A stretch of 49,120 nt of DNA from Pirellulales bacterium (GCA_013360685.1 JABWBD010000007.1:1-49120), one strand, 5' to 3'. Shown: positions 16,418 through 26,063, counted from the first letter of the stretch. Notes: generated from the sequence alone by a model not told the origin. Translations and numbers: made by a program.

Positions 16418-19400
16418 TCACTTCGCGGGGGCGGGCGAGGGGACGTAGGCTTGGGAGACGGGGAGGTAGTTGCAGGTGCAGCCGCCGGTCAGGCTGGGCA
16501 TGTTGAGGACCCCGTCGGCAGGGAAGAGGTTGTTGCTGCAGGCAGCCCGCACGTTCCAGAACGCGGTGACCTCGCGCGAGGCAAGATCGATGCAAGCCGC
16601 GTTGCCGAGCACTCGCGTCGTGACGAGGTTGGAACTCGCGCGCGGGACCGTGCAGCCGCGGCGAGTCCACGACGTCGCGTCTCCCGCCGGCTCCCCGCTG
16701 AGCAAGTCATAGAGCATGAACTTCTCGGCGGTTCCCCAGAGGAGCCTCTCGCCGACGACAAACAGCGGCCTGGGAACTTCCTGCGGCCGAGGCTTCTCGT
16801 CGGCGGCGGTTGCCGTGGGCAAAGTCGCGGCCAGGCTTCCGTCTTTTGCCCGGTAGACGCCGCCGGCGGCAACGACCAGATCGAGCGCCTCGCAGTATCG
16901 CACCTCCGAGCCTCCGGAGATCTGCCAAAGGACCTCGCCCGTCTTGATGTCCAGCGCCCGGGTCTGAGGGGGCCCGGCGGCGGTCTCGCCACGGCGAGGA
17001 TTGACCAGCTCCGCGCAGAACACCTTTCCGCCGCCGACGGCGACACTGAGATCCGGACGCCCGCACTCGTATTTCCACGCCGGTTCGCCGTTACGCCGGT
17101 TCATCGAGACCAGGTGCATGCCGGATTGGCCGACGAGATAGTCCTGCCAGGCCCGGAAGTTCAACCAGCCTCCGGTCAGTCCGGCGGGCAACGAGATCTG
17201 GCCGGACTTCTGCCCGGTCGCCGGATCGAGGACCAGGCAGTCCTTGCCGCTGGTCAGATAGATGGCGTCGTCCAGGGCCACGAATTGGTCGGTAGCACTG
17301 TGGGGCGCCGGCAGGGCCGTCTCCCAGAGCCGGCGGCCGGTGAAGACGTCGAAGGCCTGGAGTTTTTCCGCCTTGATGAGCATGCGTCCGGAGCAGACCC
17401 GGACCAGGGTCGTGCCGGGCGTCCGGAACCATCGCGCTGGCCCGTCGAACCAGAGAAGGTCCAGGGGAGGTTTCACAAACTGGTCCTCGCAGGCGCCCGT
17501 GTTGGCGGCGTTGGCCTCGGGGTGGGTCCAGTCGGACGAACCGGGCAGGGGGCCCTCGCGCGACACGAGGGTCCAATCTCCGGCTTGCCGGACCGTTGCC
17601 TGGGCGAGCCGGCTTTCGGCCAGCTCCTTTTGCATTGCCTCGCACTGCGAGGCCGAAATCGCCAGGCATGCCGTTCCGCCGTAGGGCCGTAGCGGCTGGA
17701 AGACCGTGCGAAGCAGCGCCGAGCCGGCCGCGGAACCGAGCTGGCCCCAGTCCTCCGAGACGATGAGACTGGCCAGGTAGGGCGGCAGCGGGTAAGAAGA
17801 CGGATCGCCGAGGTGGGCGCTGGCGCGCGATCCGTAGAGCCCATCGCGGTGGAGCTTCTCGCGGAGTTGGGCGACCTTTGCGGGATCGCGGTCGACGGCG
17901 ATCACGTAGAGGTCCGACTGCCGGACGAGCTCTTCGGCCAGCCGGCCGCTTCCGCTGCCCAGGACCAGTGCGTAGCCGTTATGGACCTTGGTTGCCTGGA
18001 GAATGTCGGATGCGGTCCTGGTCCAGGCATCGGCCGCCGGGGAGCTCGCGGCGGGCCGCGCATGCACGGTGGGATTCGTTATCTCCGAGCCGGCGAACGC
18101 GTAGAGCCGGCCTTCGCGGGTAACCACGAACAGCTTTCCATCGGCAGCCAGCATGCGGTGGGGAGTGCCTTGGGTTTTCGCTTCCCAGACAACCCGAGGC
18201 TCTTCGCCCGCGGCAGGAATGCGAACCGCCTCGACCCGTCCTTCGCCGCCGAGATAGAGGTGGTCGCCCGCCTGGATGTGTGCTTTGAGATCCGTGGCAA
18301 ACCGCCAACGCTCTGCGAACGTCGCCTTCCACTTATCGGGATAGGTGTCGTCCTTGCGGTGCTGCGGGGGTTGGGATTTGCTCCTTTCCTCGAGCTTTCC
18401 GTCGGCGAGGTCGTAGGCCACGAGCCCCTGGGTGTTGTCGTACATGACGTCCGCCGCCAGGATCGGCTCGGAGAACGCGCCCAAGTCCTTCTGGTTGGTC
18501 CGGTCGATCTCCAGGCGCGTGAATCCGCCCGGATACAACAGGCTCTTGAAATCCGGCCGCCCCTGGGATGGATTGGCGAACTGCTCGTCGTTCAGCCGAG
18601 CGAGGTCGTAGAGGTCTCCGCTGTGGCTGAGGAAGTTCTTCGTGCCCGCGACAAACCAGGTGCCCTTGGGCAGGCCGTTGCGCCCGCCCCATCCCATGGT
18701 ATAGGTGTCGAGCTTGCCGGTTTTCAAATCGAGGAAGGCGGGCAGTTGGGCGCCGCAGGGAACCACGAGCTTATCGTGGACGATGGCCAGGTATCCCTGG
18801 GGAGTCAGGCCCGCGAAATTCGCGATGCCGTGGTCCATGTTGGCCTTCGGGATCTGATTGCTGTCGGTATTCGACCACACGACTTTTCCCGTGGCGGCAT
18901 CCAGCGCGTGGACCGAGACGCCGTAGGTGGACCAGAGCCCGCAGCCGAAGTAGAGGACGCCGTCGTGGAGGACAGGTCCGCCGCGAGCCGGCCAAAGCGA
19001 GATCAGCCGGCCGTGGCCGAGCAGTCTGCGGTCGGTCTTGCCGGGCGGAAGGCCCTGGAATTTCCATCGCAGGCTGCCGTCGGCGGCGCCCAGGCAATAG
19101 AGATGGCCGTCGTCCGAGATGAAGTAGACCTGGTCCTGCCAGACCACGGGCGCGAAGCGGACCGGCCCCTCCGCGAAGAAGTGCCATCGCTGGGCGCCCG
19201 TTTCCGTGTCGAGGGCCGTCAGGCTGTCGGTCACCATCGAAGGGAGAAAGAGCGTTTTGCCGAGGACGACCGGTTCATAAGAACCGTCGTAGCGGAGTCT
19301 GACTTCGGCGGGAAAGGCCGGCTGCGGTTCGGGCAGTTCCCGCACCCATTGCAGCCGGAGCGTTGTCGGCAATTGCTCGGGCGAGGCCGCACTGCGGGAG

Positions 19401-19495
19401 GCGTCGTAGCGATACTGCGGCCAGTCGGCGCCCGGCAGATCCGCCGCCGGCAAGCAGCCGAGAACCATCGCCGCCAGGGATAAGAACCGCTTCAT
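16418..19495 (-). CDS. Exported PQQ-like beta-propeller protein with an embedded methyltransferase-like domain
   Basis: This 1025-residue protein starts MKRFLSLAAMVLGCLPAADL, a signal peptide. Residues about 25-470 contain PQQ/quinoprotein-like propeller strands (LTALDTETGAQRWHF, HALDAATGKVVWSN, RLYAFAG). Residues about 490-620 look different, with ALVLGSGSGRLAEELV (509) and VIAVDRDP (531), the nucleotide-binding motif I and acidic strand end of a Rossmann methyltransferase. Propeller repeats resume from about 650 (LQAFDVFTGRRLWETALP, LVLDPATGQKSGQISL) to the end. No PQQ-binding catalytic residues can be assigned. The methyltransferase-like part is probably a degenerate structural insert, given the exported location. 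Confidence 0.8.
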   Translation of the reverse strand: MKRFLSLAAMVLGCLPAADLPGADWPQYRYDASRSAASPEQLPTTLRLQWVRELPEPQPAFPAEVRLRYDGSYEPVVLGKTLFLPSMVTDSLTALDTETGAQRWHFFAEGPVRFAPVVWQDQVYFISDDGHLYCLGAADGSLRWKFQGLPPGKTDRRLLGHGRLISLWPARGGPVLHDGVLYFGCGLWSTYGVSVHALDAATGKVVWSNTDSNQIPKANMDHGIANFAGLTPQGYLAIVHDKLVVPCGAQLPAFLDLKTGKLDTYTMGWGGRNGLPKGTWFVAGTKNFLSHSGDLYDLARLNDEQFANPSQGRPDFKSLLYPGGFTRLEIDRTNQKDLGAFSEPILAADVMYDNTQGLVAYDLADGKLEERSKSQPPQHRKDDTYPDKWKATFAERWRFATDLKAHIQAGDHLYLGGEGRVEAVRIPAAGEEPRVVWEAKTQGTPHRMLAADGKLFVVTREGRLYAFAGSEITNPTVHARPAASSPAADAWTRTASDILQATKVHNGYALVLGSGSGRLAEELVRQSDLYVIAVDRDPAKVAQLREKLHRDGLYGSRASAHLGDPSSYPLPPYLASLIVSEDWGQLGSAAGSALLRTVFQPLRPYGGTACLAISASQCEAMQKELAESRLAQATVRQAGDWTLVSREGPLPGSSDWTHPEANAANTGACEDQFVKPPLDLLWFDGPARWFRTPGTTLVRVCSGRMLIKAEKLQAFDVFTGRRLWETALPAPHSATDQFVALDDAIYLTSGKDCLVLDPATGQKSGQISLPAGLTGGWLNFRAWQDYLVGQSGMHLVSMNRRNGEPAWKYECGRPDLSVAVGGGKVFCAELVNPRRGETAAGPPQTRALDIKTGEVLWQISGGSEVRYCEALDLVVAAGGVYRAKDGSLAATLPTATAADEKPRPQEVPRPLFVVGERLLWGTAEKFMLYDLLSGEPAGDATSWTRRGCTVPRASSNLVTTRVLGNAACIDLASREVTAFWNVRAACSNNLFPADGVLNMPSLTGGCTCNYLPVSQAYVPSPAPAK

Positions 19496-19826
19496 GGCTG
19501 GTGTTCCTTGAAATAGGGTCTGTGCACGTTACCTGGTGCACACTACAGCACGGCCAGTCGAGAATCGAGGATAGCAGAAATGGCGGCGGCAGGCAAACAC
19601 GGGGTAGCCGCCTTCGCGTGCAGCAGGCTGTCGGGGCACGGGTGGCGAGGCGCGAGATCATCGACCCTGGCTCCCCTCCGTGCTGGAAGTACGATTCCAG
19701 CTTGGCGGCAGCCGGCGCCGCTTCTCGACGGCGATCGCGCCGCGACATACAATCGACGGTGCGGGAGGTCGTGCAGAATCCCTATCACCCATTGCTTGCG
19801 AAAGCGCATCCAGAAAGACAAGTGCC
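19496..19826. promoter_or_regulatory. Divergent intergenic region between propeller and FAD oxidoreductase genes
   Basis: This 331-bp region separates divergent starts at 19495 (-) and 19827 (+) and must carry both promoters. No confident promoter, operator or palindrome was found. Confidence 0.4.
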
Positions 19827-22061
19827 ATGTATTCAATAATCTGCGCGGCCGCCGGCTGGATGGCGGCCTTGGGACTGACGGCGACCGCCGAGGCCGGAAT
19901 CCTGGTGGAAGCCGAGGCATTTGCGGACAAGGGGGGGTGGTCGGTCGACCAGCAGTTCGTCGAGCAGATGGGCTCGCCCTATCTTCTTGCCCACGGCCTC
20001 GGCAAGCCGGTGGCCAATGCGGTGACCACGGTGAACGTACGCGCGGCCGGCGCCTACCGCGTGTGGGTTCGCACGAAGAACTGGGTGCCGGGCAACTGGA
20101 AAGCCCCGGGACGATTTCGCGTGGCGCTCGACGGCCGCCGGCTGGAGCCCGAGTTCGGAACTCTCGAGGGCTGGCAATGGCAGGACGGCGGAACGGTCAA
20201 CCTCGGCGCTGGAACCGCGCGGCTGGAACTGGAGGACCTGACCGGGTTCGACGGGCGGTGCGACGCAATCTATCTGACGGCCGATTCCAACGACCGGCCG
20301 CCGAGCGACCTCGCGACGCTCCGCGCCTGGCGTGATCGTCTCCTGGGTATTCCCGAGGCGCCGCCATCCGCCGGCAAGTTCGAAGTCGTCGTCGTCGGCG
20401 GTGGAATCAGCGGATGCGCGGCAGCGATCGCCGCGGCGGAACAGGGCCTGCGCGTTGCCCTGGTCCACGACCGCCCGGTTCTCGGCGGAAACGGGAGCGG
20501 CGAAATCCGCGTGCATACCATCGGCATCACCGGGTATGCCCAGCGGATCTTGAGCCAGATCAACTCGGAACACTGGCCGAACGGGTCCGAGTTGGCCCTG
20601 GAGGACGACATCAAGCGCCATCAGACCATGGACGCAATTGCCTCGGTCAAGCAGTACCTGCGGTGGCGGGCCTACGGCGCGCGGATGGACGGCAATCGCA
20701 TCGCCCAGGTCCTCGCCCGGCATACGGAGACGGGCGAGGCGATTGCCTTCGAAGCGCCGACGTTTATCGATTGCACGGGCGACGGCTGGATCGGCTACTG
20801 GGCGGGCGCAGAGCACCGTTACGGCCGGGAGTCGCGAGACGAATTCGGCGAAGGATGGGAGGAACACGGCGATCTCTGGTCGCCCGCCAAGCCCGACCAG
20901 CGCGTGATGGGCGTGTCGCTCTTGTGGAACTCCGTCGCCACCTCGGCCCCCGCGGCCTTTCCCGAGGTGCCGTGGGCGGCGGACGTGGCCAGCGGCCACG
21001 AGGCGGTCAAGGGCGAGTGGTTCTGGGAGTATTCCAGCAACGAGCTGGACATGATCCGCGACGCGGAGCAGATCCGCGACCACGTGCTGCGGGCCATCTA
21101 CGGCACCTTCGCCAACGCCAAGAAGAAGCCGGAGTACGCCACGCACGAGCTGAAATTCGTCGGCTACTTGAGCGGCAAACGCGAGAGCCGCCGGCTGGTG
21201 GGCGACTACATCTACACCCTCGAAGACATGCTGGAGGGCCGGACGTTTCCCGACGCCGTGGTGACCGAGACCCGCGACGTCGACCTTCATTACCAGCGCG
21301 ACTACAAAGATCCAAACTACCCCTACGATTTCCTGTCGACCGCGCTGTTCAAGAAGGTGCCGCAGTACTACATCCCGTTCCGCTGCCTCTACTCGAAAAA
21401 CATCGTCAACCTCTTGATGGCCGGCCGCTGCTTCAGTTGTTCGCACGCCGGGCTCGGGGGGCCTCGCGTGATGAACACGTGCGGCCAGATGGGCGCGGCG
21501 ACCGGATATGCGGCGTCGGTGGCCGCCAGGCACGGCACCACGCCTCGCGGCGTTTACGAAAACCATCTCGACGAGCTGCTGGCGCTGGTCCGTCCCGACC
21601 CGGAGGTGACCACGAGCGTCGAAAGCCTGCGACGATCGCGGATCGTAATCCATGCGCCGGGCGACGCGCTGAGCCGCGTGGTCGGGCAGTTTCCCATGAT
21701 CGACGCGCCGGAACTGCTTCGAGAAGCGATTCGAACGATCCCGCGCCGAGGCAATGCTTCGCGGCCGGCCGAGGGCTATCGTTTCACGGTGAACGCGCCG
21801 GTCGATGTCTGGATCGCCGTGCACGACCGGGGCGGATACGAGCCGCCGGCCGAATGGCGGAAAACGGAAATCGTGGTCCCGTGGGAGCTTGGAAAGGATA
21901 CCGTCTACCATCGCCGATTCGAGGCAGGCGAAGTTGCGATTCCGCCGCACACCGGCAAGCAGGGGAACTACTACGGATTGCCGCACCTGGGATTTGTCAT
22001 GCCTGCCGCAGTGCGGCCGGCGGAGGGAATGAAGATCCGAGAGGTCTTGTCGGACGAGTGA
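19827..22061 (+). CDS. Exported FAD-dependent oxidoreductase (FAD_oxidored family) with N-terminal sugar-binding-like domain
   Basis: From the ATG at 19827 the 744-residue protein starts MYSIICAAAGWMAALGLTAT, a signal peptide. Residues about 25-160 form a beta-rich domain (VNVRAAGAYRVWVRTKNWVP, VNLGAGTARLELEDL) resembling a carbohydrate-binding module. From about 187 the Rossmann FAD motif VVVVGGGISGCAAAIAAAEQ is followed by LGGNGSGEIRVHT, as in the FAD_oxidored family common in Planctomycetota, often within glycan-utilisation loci. FIDCTGDGWIG and LMAGRCFSCSHAGLGGPRVM are further family motifs. Substrate is unknown. The longer open frame upstream lacks a plausible start and would bury the signal peptide. 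Confidence 0.82.
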   Translation: MYSIICAAAGWMAALGLTATAEAGILVEAEAFADKGGWSVDQQFVEQMGSPYLLAHGLGKPVANAVTTVNVRAAGAYRVWVRTKNWVPGNWKAPGRFRVALDGRRLEPEFGTLEGWQWQDGGTVNLGAGTARLELEDLTGFDGRCDAIYLTADSNDRPPSDLATLRAWRDRLLGIPEAPPSAGKFEVVVVGGGISGCAAAIAAAEQGLRVALVHDRPVLGGNGSGEIRVHTIGITGYAQRILSQINSEHWPNGSELALEDDIKRHQTMDAIASVKQYLRWRAYGARMDGNRIAQVLARHTETGEAIAFEAPTFIDCTGDGWIGYWAGAEHRYGRESRDEFGEGWEEHGDLWSPAKPDQRVMGVSLLWNSVATSAPAAFPEVPWAADVASGHEAVKGEWFWEYSSNELDMIRDAEQIRDHVLRAIYGTFANAKKKPEYATHELKFVGYLSGKRESRRLVGDYIYTLEDMLEGRTFPDAVVTETRDVDLHYQRDYKDPNYPYDFLSTALFKKVPQYYIPFRCLYSKNIVNLLMAGRCFSCSHAGLGGPRVMNTCGQMGAATGYAASVAARHGTTPRGVYENHLDELLALVRPDPEVTTSVESLRRSRIVIHAPGDALSRVVGQFPMIDAPELLREAIRTIPRRGNASRPAEGYRFTVNAPVDVWIAVHDRGGYEPPAEWRKTEIVVPWELGKDTVYHRRFEAGEVAIPPHTGKQGNYYGLPHLGFVMPAAVRPAEGMKIREVLSDE

Positions 22062-22224
22062 TTGCGAAGCAGTTTGAGCAGACCTGCGGGCCTCTGCCGG
22101 CAACGCTGTGAAGCGTCTTTCTGCGTGGAATGCATGGTTTTCTGAGCTCTCAAACGGGGAGGCGGTTGCCGAGGCCGTCGTCGGCTAATCAGCTCCAATG
22201 GGATGACATCGAAGGAGTATCGGG

Positions 22225-22335
22225 GAGCCTCGTCTTTGGCAATTCGATTTGCGACAGCCCCCTGCCGGAGCCGCCGGCAGGGGTTCGTGGAAAGACCCTA
22301 GACCATCTGGCTTTGGCCGCCAGACTCTCTACTAC
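22225..22335. repeat. Dispersed 111-bp element, copy A
   Basis: It matches 29611-29721 at an offset of 7386 bp with about nine mismatches and no gap. The core has a 10-bp perfect stem, CCCCTGCCGG-agccg-CCGGCAGGGG (22259-22283), followed by TTCGTGGAAAGACCCTAGAC. It lies between the convergent FAD oxidoreductase (+) and ceramidase (-) genes, about 30 bp past the ceramidase stop. The rest of 22062-22364 shows no gene. Confidence 0.85.
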
Positions 22336-22364
22336 GTGCGCCATCGCCGGTCCACGTGCGGCTC

Positions 22365-23753
22365 CTATTCATTCGCCGCTGCCAGCTTCTCAACCATCCC
22401 CTGGACCGCCGACGTGATGCGCTCCTCGATGTCCGGGCCCCACGTGTTTGCCGGCAGCCCGCAGGCGGCAAAACCTCCCGCCTCGTAGCCCCCCTCGTCG
22501 AGCACCCGCTTCGACGGGACGTACGACATCACGTCGTTCGTGTAGCCGTTGACCCACGTCCGCGGACCGTACGCCTTCTTGAACATCAGGGCATAGTCCA
22601 CCACCGCTTCACCGCCGAGGCTGATCCAGAGCTGGTCGTCGCCCAGCCTCCAGACCTGCACGGGAAACTCCGCATAGCACTTGGGCAGCGGTTCGCCCTT
22701 CTCCAGCGATTCCAGGAGCCGTTTTGCCCAACGGCCCTGGTACGTATCCTTCTCGGCCAACGGCTTGAGCTCATCCGCCGTGGGCTGCTGGCCATAGGGC
22801 AAATCGATCAATTCGATTGCCGTTTCCAGCCGCGGCGCCATCGGCCGCAGAGGTCCGGCAAGCACGGTCTCGACCGTCTCGGCCAGCTTCCGGCCATACT
22901 GCTGGCACAGCTCCACGGTCCGCCGCGGCAGCGGATTCTGGTCGGCGCCGCAACCCTGGTAGAACATGGCTACGGCCTCAGGGTGTCTCTCCTCCAGCGC
23001 GATCTGGGTAAAGCCCGGATAATCGCCGGACCATTGGTTGATGCTCAGGGTGGTCGCGTGGCAGGCGTAGCCGAAGACGATCCCCTTGAGGCTGCCCTCC
23101 GCCGACTTGACGGCGAGTACCGGAACGGCAAAATCGTTCGGCCCCTTGAGCGATTCGCCCCGTTGGCGAATTGCGGCTACGTCCGTCTCGCGGTTGTTCC
23201 GCCGGTTGACGGCGAATTCGGCCTTGCCTTCGCCCGCCCAAACGGTTGCCGGACGGAGGTTCGCCAGGGCCTCGCCGATCTTGTCGACGATGGTTTTCTC
23301 CAGTCCCAGCGAGTAGGAGTCGATCCGGGCGATCTGCTCGGCGGTGAGCGGATAACAGTCGTAGGCGATGTCGCGGAAGACCGGTCCCGAATGCGTGTGC
23401 GAGCAGGTGAGTTTCAACTGCGAGCGATCCAGCCCGCAACGTTTTTTCACCTCCGCGGCGATGGCGTCGTAGTTGATCTTCGAGAACCCGCAGAGATCGC
23501 TGGTCACCACGACGGCACGCGATCCCTTAGCGTCTTCCAGGGCAAGCACCTTGATCCACAGATCGTGCAGCTTGCCTTCGGCCGGCCGGTTGCGGCTGGC
23601 ATAGCCGGCCATCCACATCGGCTCCGCCGGAGTGATGTTCGCCCGCGCTAAGCCGGCCTTCCAACTCGGCTCGGCGGCCGGGACAACTGCACCTGCAGGC
23701 AAGACCGCCAGAATGGACAGGAATGCGACGAACGAAATGCGTAGTCGGTTCAC
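22365..23753 (-). CDS. Exported neutral/alkaline ceramidase-like hydrolase
   Basis: This 462-residue protein starts MNRLRISFVAFLSILAVLPA with a signal peptide to about residue 27. It matches the N-terminal domain family of neutral/alkaline non-lysosomal ceramidases: AGLARANITPAEPMWMAGY (33-51), the zinc-site motif SHTHSG (118-123), FGYACHATTL (227-236), SGDYPG (242-247) and QGCGADQNP (266-274, the nucleophile-region motif). Known members hydrolyse the N-acyl bond of ceramide. Planctomycete paralogues are numerous and their substrates unproven. It lacks the C-terminal immunoglobulin-like domain of true ceramidases. Confidence 0.82.
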   Translation of the reverse strand: MNRLRISFVAFLSILAVLPAGAVVPAAEPSWKAGLARANITPAEPMWMAGYASRNRPAEGKLHDLWIKVLALEDAKGSRAVVVTSDLCGFSKINYDAIAAEVKKRCGLDRSQLKLTCSHTHSGPVFRDIAYDCYPLTAEQIARIDSYSLGLEKTIVDKIGEALANLRPATVWAGEGKAEFAVNRRNNRETDVAAIRQRGESLKGPNDFAVPVLAVKSAEGSLKGIVFGYACHATTLSINQWSGDYPGFTQIALEERHPEAVAMFYQGCGADQNPLPRRTVELCQQYGRKLAETVETVLAGPLRPMAPRLETAIELIDLPYGQQPTADELKPLAEKDTYQGRWAKRLLESLEKGEPLPKCYAEFPVQVWRLGDDQLWISLGGEAVVDYALMFKKAYGPRTWVNGYTNDVMSYVPSKRVLDEGGYEAGGFAACGLPANTWGPDIEERITSAVQGMVEKLAAANE

Positions 23754-23827
23754 GATCGGGCTCCTGTTGTCAATGGAAGGGGGTCGGAGGTAGGGAGGTG
23801 AAAAAAACGCGGTATTCCGGCCATGAG

Positions 23828-23869
23828 TGTTTCCTCATCATAAGCCTGCACCGGCACGAAGTTCAACAT
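23828..23869 (-). pseudogene. C-terminal remnant of a YkgJ-type gene
   Basis: On the minus strand the segment encodes MLNFVPVQAYDEE, nearly identical to the last residues of the YkgJ-type protein at 29718 (MLNFVQVQPYDE then stop). Most of the differences fall at third codon positions and are synonymous (AAC/AAT, GTG/GTA, TAT/TAC, GAT/GAC), as expected for once-coding DNA. The original stop is lost and the frame runs on into the ceramidase leader. Confidence 0.6.
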
Positions 23870-23935
23870 GCACTCCCCCCGCTCGGCCCCGCCGGGCTCG
23901 CTTCCGCTTGCCAAGCCGTTTGCCGTCAGCCTACC

Positions 23936-23981
23936 AGCCGCGGAGCGGCGTTCGGCAATTGCCAGGGGTGTGAACCCCTGG
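23936..23981. repeat. Two-hairpin dispersed element, copy 1
   Basis: AGCCGCGGAGCGGCG (23936-23950; stem GCCGC/GCGGC) is followed after 11 bp by CCAGGGGT-GTGA-ACCCCTGG (23962-23981; 8-bp perfect stem). The same two hairpins in the same order and orientation occur at 26861-26910. Confidence 0.75.
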
Positions 23982-24306
23982 AACGAAGTCATCCAATCGA
24001 TTCAAGGTATTTCCAGCCGCGGCAGCGGCGACAGACCATCCCGGCCTTACCACCGATCCTCTGCCACTGCCACTCCCGCACCTTGACCGCCCAACTCCCT
24101 TCCCCTACACTCGGTGCGTTTGGATATCAAGCTTTCCATCGCGTGCGGCCGGCAGCCTGCCAGGGCGTCGGACGGCTGGGCTGACCGGCAGGCCGGAAAC
24201 CGCTGAACGCCCGAGGACGACGGTTGGCTGGGACAGCCGACTTCCGCGGCGAAAGGGTCTGGGCAAAAGAAGAGAACCTCGAAATCGCAAAGAAAGAGAC
24301 GAAACC

Positions 24307-25866
24307 ATGAAAAGCCTGTTTCTGGTTGTGGCGGCTTGCTGCTCCTTGTCCGCCGTCGCAAGCGAGGTGCCGGTGCGGACGCTCGAGCTGCCGCCGCTCA
24401 GCGGCAACCCGCGCAATAGCGAAGGCGCCTTCGCCACCCTGAAGGACGGTCGCATCCTCTTTGTCTACACCCACTTCACCGGCGGCGGTGGCGACCACTC
24501 GGCGGCCCACCTGGCCGGCCGGTATTCGTCCGACGGCGGTCGGACGTGGACGAAGGAGGACCGGATGATCGTGCCGTACGAGGGCGGCCTGAACGTCATG
24601 TCCGTGAGCCTGCTCCGGCTGCAAAGCGGCGAGCTCGCGCTCTTCTATCTGCTCAAGAACAGCGAGCAGGACTGCCGCCCGGTGATGCGGCTCTCCACCG
24701 ACGAAGGCGCGACGTGGGGCGCGCCGGTCATGTGCATCACGGACCAGGTCGGTTACTACGTTCTCAACAACGACCGCGCGGTCCAACTTGCCGGCGGCCG
24801 GCTGGTGCTGCCGGTCTGCCTGCATTGGCCGCAGGGCGCGCCGAAGGCGGACTGGAACGGAACGCTGATGTGCTACCTGTCGGACGACAACGGCAAGACC
24901 TGGCGCCGCAGCAAGTCCACTCACCAGGGATACGACACGACAGGCCGGCGCGTCACCACGCAGGAGCCCGGCGTGGTCGAGTTGAAGGACGGCCGCGTGC
25001 TGATGTTCATCCGCGCCAGCGGCGGCTGCCAGTACTTCTCGTGGTCGCCGGACGCGGGCGACACGTGGAGCGCGCCGGTGGCGTCGGACATCCAGTCCCC
25101 GATTTCCCCTGCCACGATCAAACGCCTGCCGTCCACCGGCGACCTGCTGCTGGTGTGGAACGATCACGCCGACATTCCCGCGAGCCTGAAGAGCCGCCGC
25201 GTGCCCTTGAGCACGGCGATTTCCCAGGACGACGGCAAGACGTGGCGGCACGTCAAGGTGCTGGAGGGCAATCCGCGGGGGCACTATTGCTACATCGCGG
25301 TCCATCCCGTGGACGACGCCGTGCTGTTGGGCTACTGCGCCATGTCCGGCCTCGCGCACTCGCGCGTCACGCGCGTACCCGTGTCTTGGCTCTATTCCGA
25401 CGCGCCTCCCGCGACCGCCAGGCCGGAGCCGCCGTTGTTCGAGCAGGCGGCCAATGGCCCGCTGGAGCGGCTGGAAACCCGTCTGGGCGTGTGGACCGCC
25501 CAGGCGGGCGACGCCGAGGTTTACACGTACGCCCGCGGCAAGGGCATCCGTCTGCAGGGCGGCGAGAATCGGACGGTCACGCTGACGCTGCCGCGGCCGG
25601 TCGGCGCCGGGCAGTTGAAGCTGGGCGTCGAACGCTTCACGTCGCGCGAGCCCTACGCGATGGTCTTGGAGGTCCAGGTCGGCGACGCATGGCAGACGGT
25701 GTGGCAACAGGGCGAAAAAACGTCGACCGGGACCCCGCATCTTGTCGCGACCGTCGACAAGGCCGATATCTCCGCTTCGCAGTTCCGTTTTCGCTGCACT
25801 TCAAGTCTCGGCGCGATCCTTGTCGAAATGACCGACGTTTGGCCCAACGCGTTTTTCAGCGATTGA
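24307..25866 (+). CDS. Exported sialidase-family (BNR/Asp-box) protein
   Basis: This 519-residue protein starts MKSLFLVVAACCSLSAVASE, a signal peptide of about 19 residues. Five Asp-box motifs mark a six-bladed sialidase propeller: SSDGGRTW (74), STDEGATW (130), SDDNGKTW (192), SPDAGDTW (247) and SQDDGKTW (306). Arg36 (NPRNSEG) and Arg235 (FIRASG) are candidates for the carboxylate-binding triad. The C-terminal 130 residues form another beta-rich region. Sialidases release terminal sialic acids, but many planctomycete members of this family have other glycan substrates, so exact activity is open. It is divergent from the ceramidase gene. Confidence 0.85.
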   Translation: MKSLFLVVAACCSLSAVASEVPVRTLELPPLSGNPRNSEGAFATLKDGRILFVYTHFTGGGGDHSAAHLAGRYSSDGGRTWTKEDRMIVPYEGGLNVMSVSLLRLQSGELALFYLLKNSEQDCRPVMRLSTDEGATWGAPVMCITDQVGYYVLNNDRAVQLAGGRLVLPVCLHWPQGAPKADWNGTLMCYLSDDNGKTWRRSKSTHQGYDTTGRRVTTQEPGVVELKDGRVLMFIRASGGCQYFSWSPDAGDTWSAPVASDIQSPISPATIKRLPSTGDLLLVWNDHADIPASLKSRRVPLSTAISQDDGKTWRHVKVLEGNPRGHYCYIAVHPVDDAVLLGYCAMSGLAHSRVTRVPVSWLYSDAPPATARPEPPLFEQAANGPLERLETRLGVWTAQAGDAEVYTYARGKGIRLQGGENRTVTLTLPRPVGAGQLKLGVERFTSREPYAMVLEVQVGDAWQTVWQQGEKTSTGTPHLVATVDKADISASQFRFRCTSSLGAILVEMTDVWPNAFFSD

Positions 25867-26044
25867 CGCCAAATGTTCGGCGTGTTCGAGATCGCCCTTT
25901 GGGTTAATGACAATATCGGACACTGGGGTGTTCATTCGACCCTCAGTTCTCGACTCTCCTGGCGCGTGCGGATGACCGCCCGGTCAGTTGCCCATGCGCC
26001 GACAGCATGGTCGTTCATTGGCCGAAGGCCTCTTGTCACCGTAG

Positions 26045-26063
26045 CCTGGGGAAACTCCCCAGG
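26045..26063. repeat. Hairpin CCTGGGG-AAACT-CCCCAGG
   Basis: A 7-bp perfect stem with a 5-nt loop, set within a segment rich in GGCC/GGCCAA words (GGCCGAAGGCC at 26020, TTGGCCAACGGCC at 26089, GGCCTTCGGCC at 26143). It resembles the palindromes at 23962 and 26891 and is probably one more member of the intergenic palindrome families here. Confidence 0.6.

Larger units (their letters stand above)
23754..24306. other. Divergent intergenic region (553 bp) with gene remnant and palindromes
   Basis: It separates the ceramidase (-) and sialidase (+) genes. It contains a YkgJ-tail remnant (23828-23869) and a two-hairpin element (23936-23981), listed separately. Promoters for both genes must lie here but none was identified. 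Confidence 0.45.

Noticed and set aside
16304-17692. Plus-strand frame antisense to the propeller gene, starting in the octamer repeat
   Set aside because: Its beginning is translated simple repeat and the rest is the complement of a real gene.
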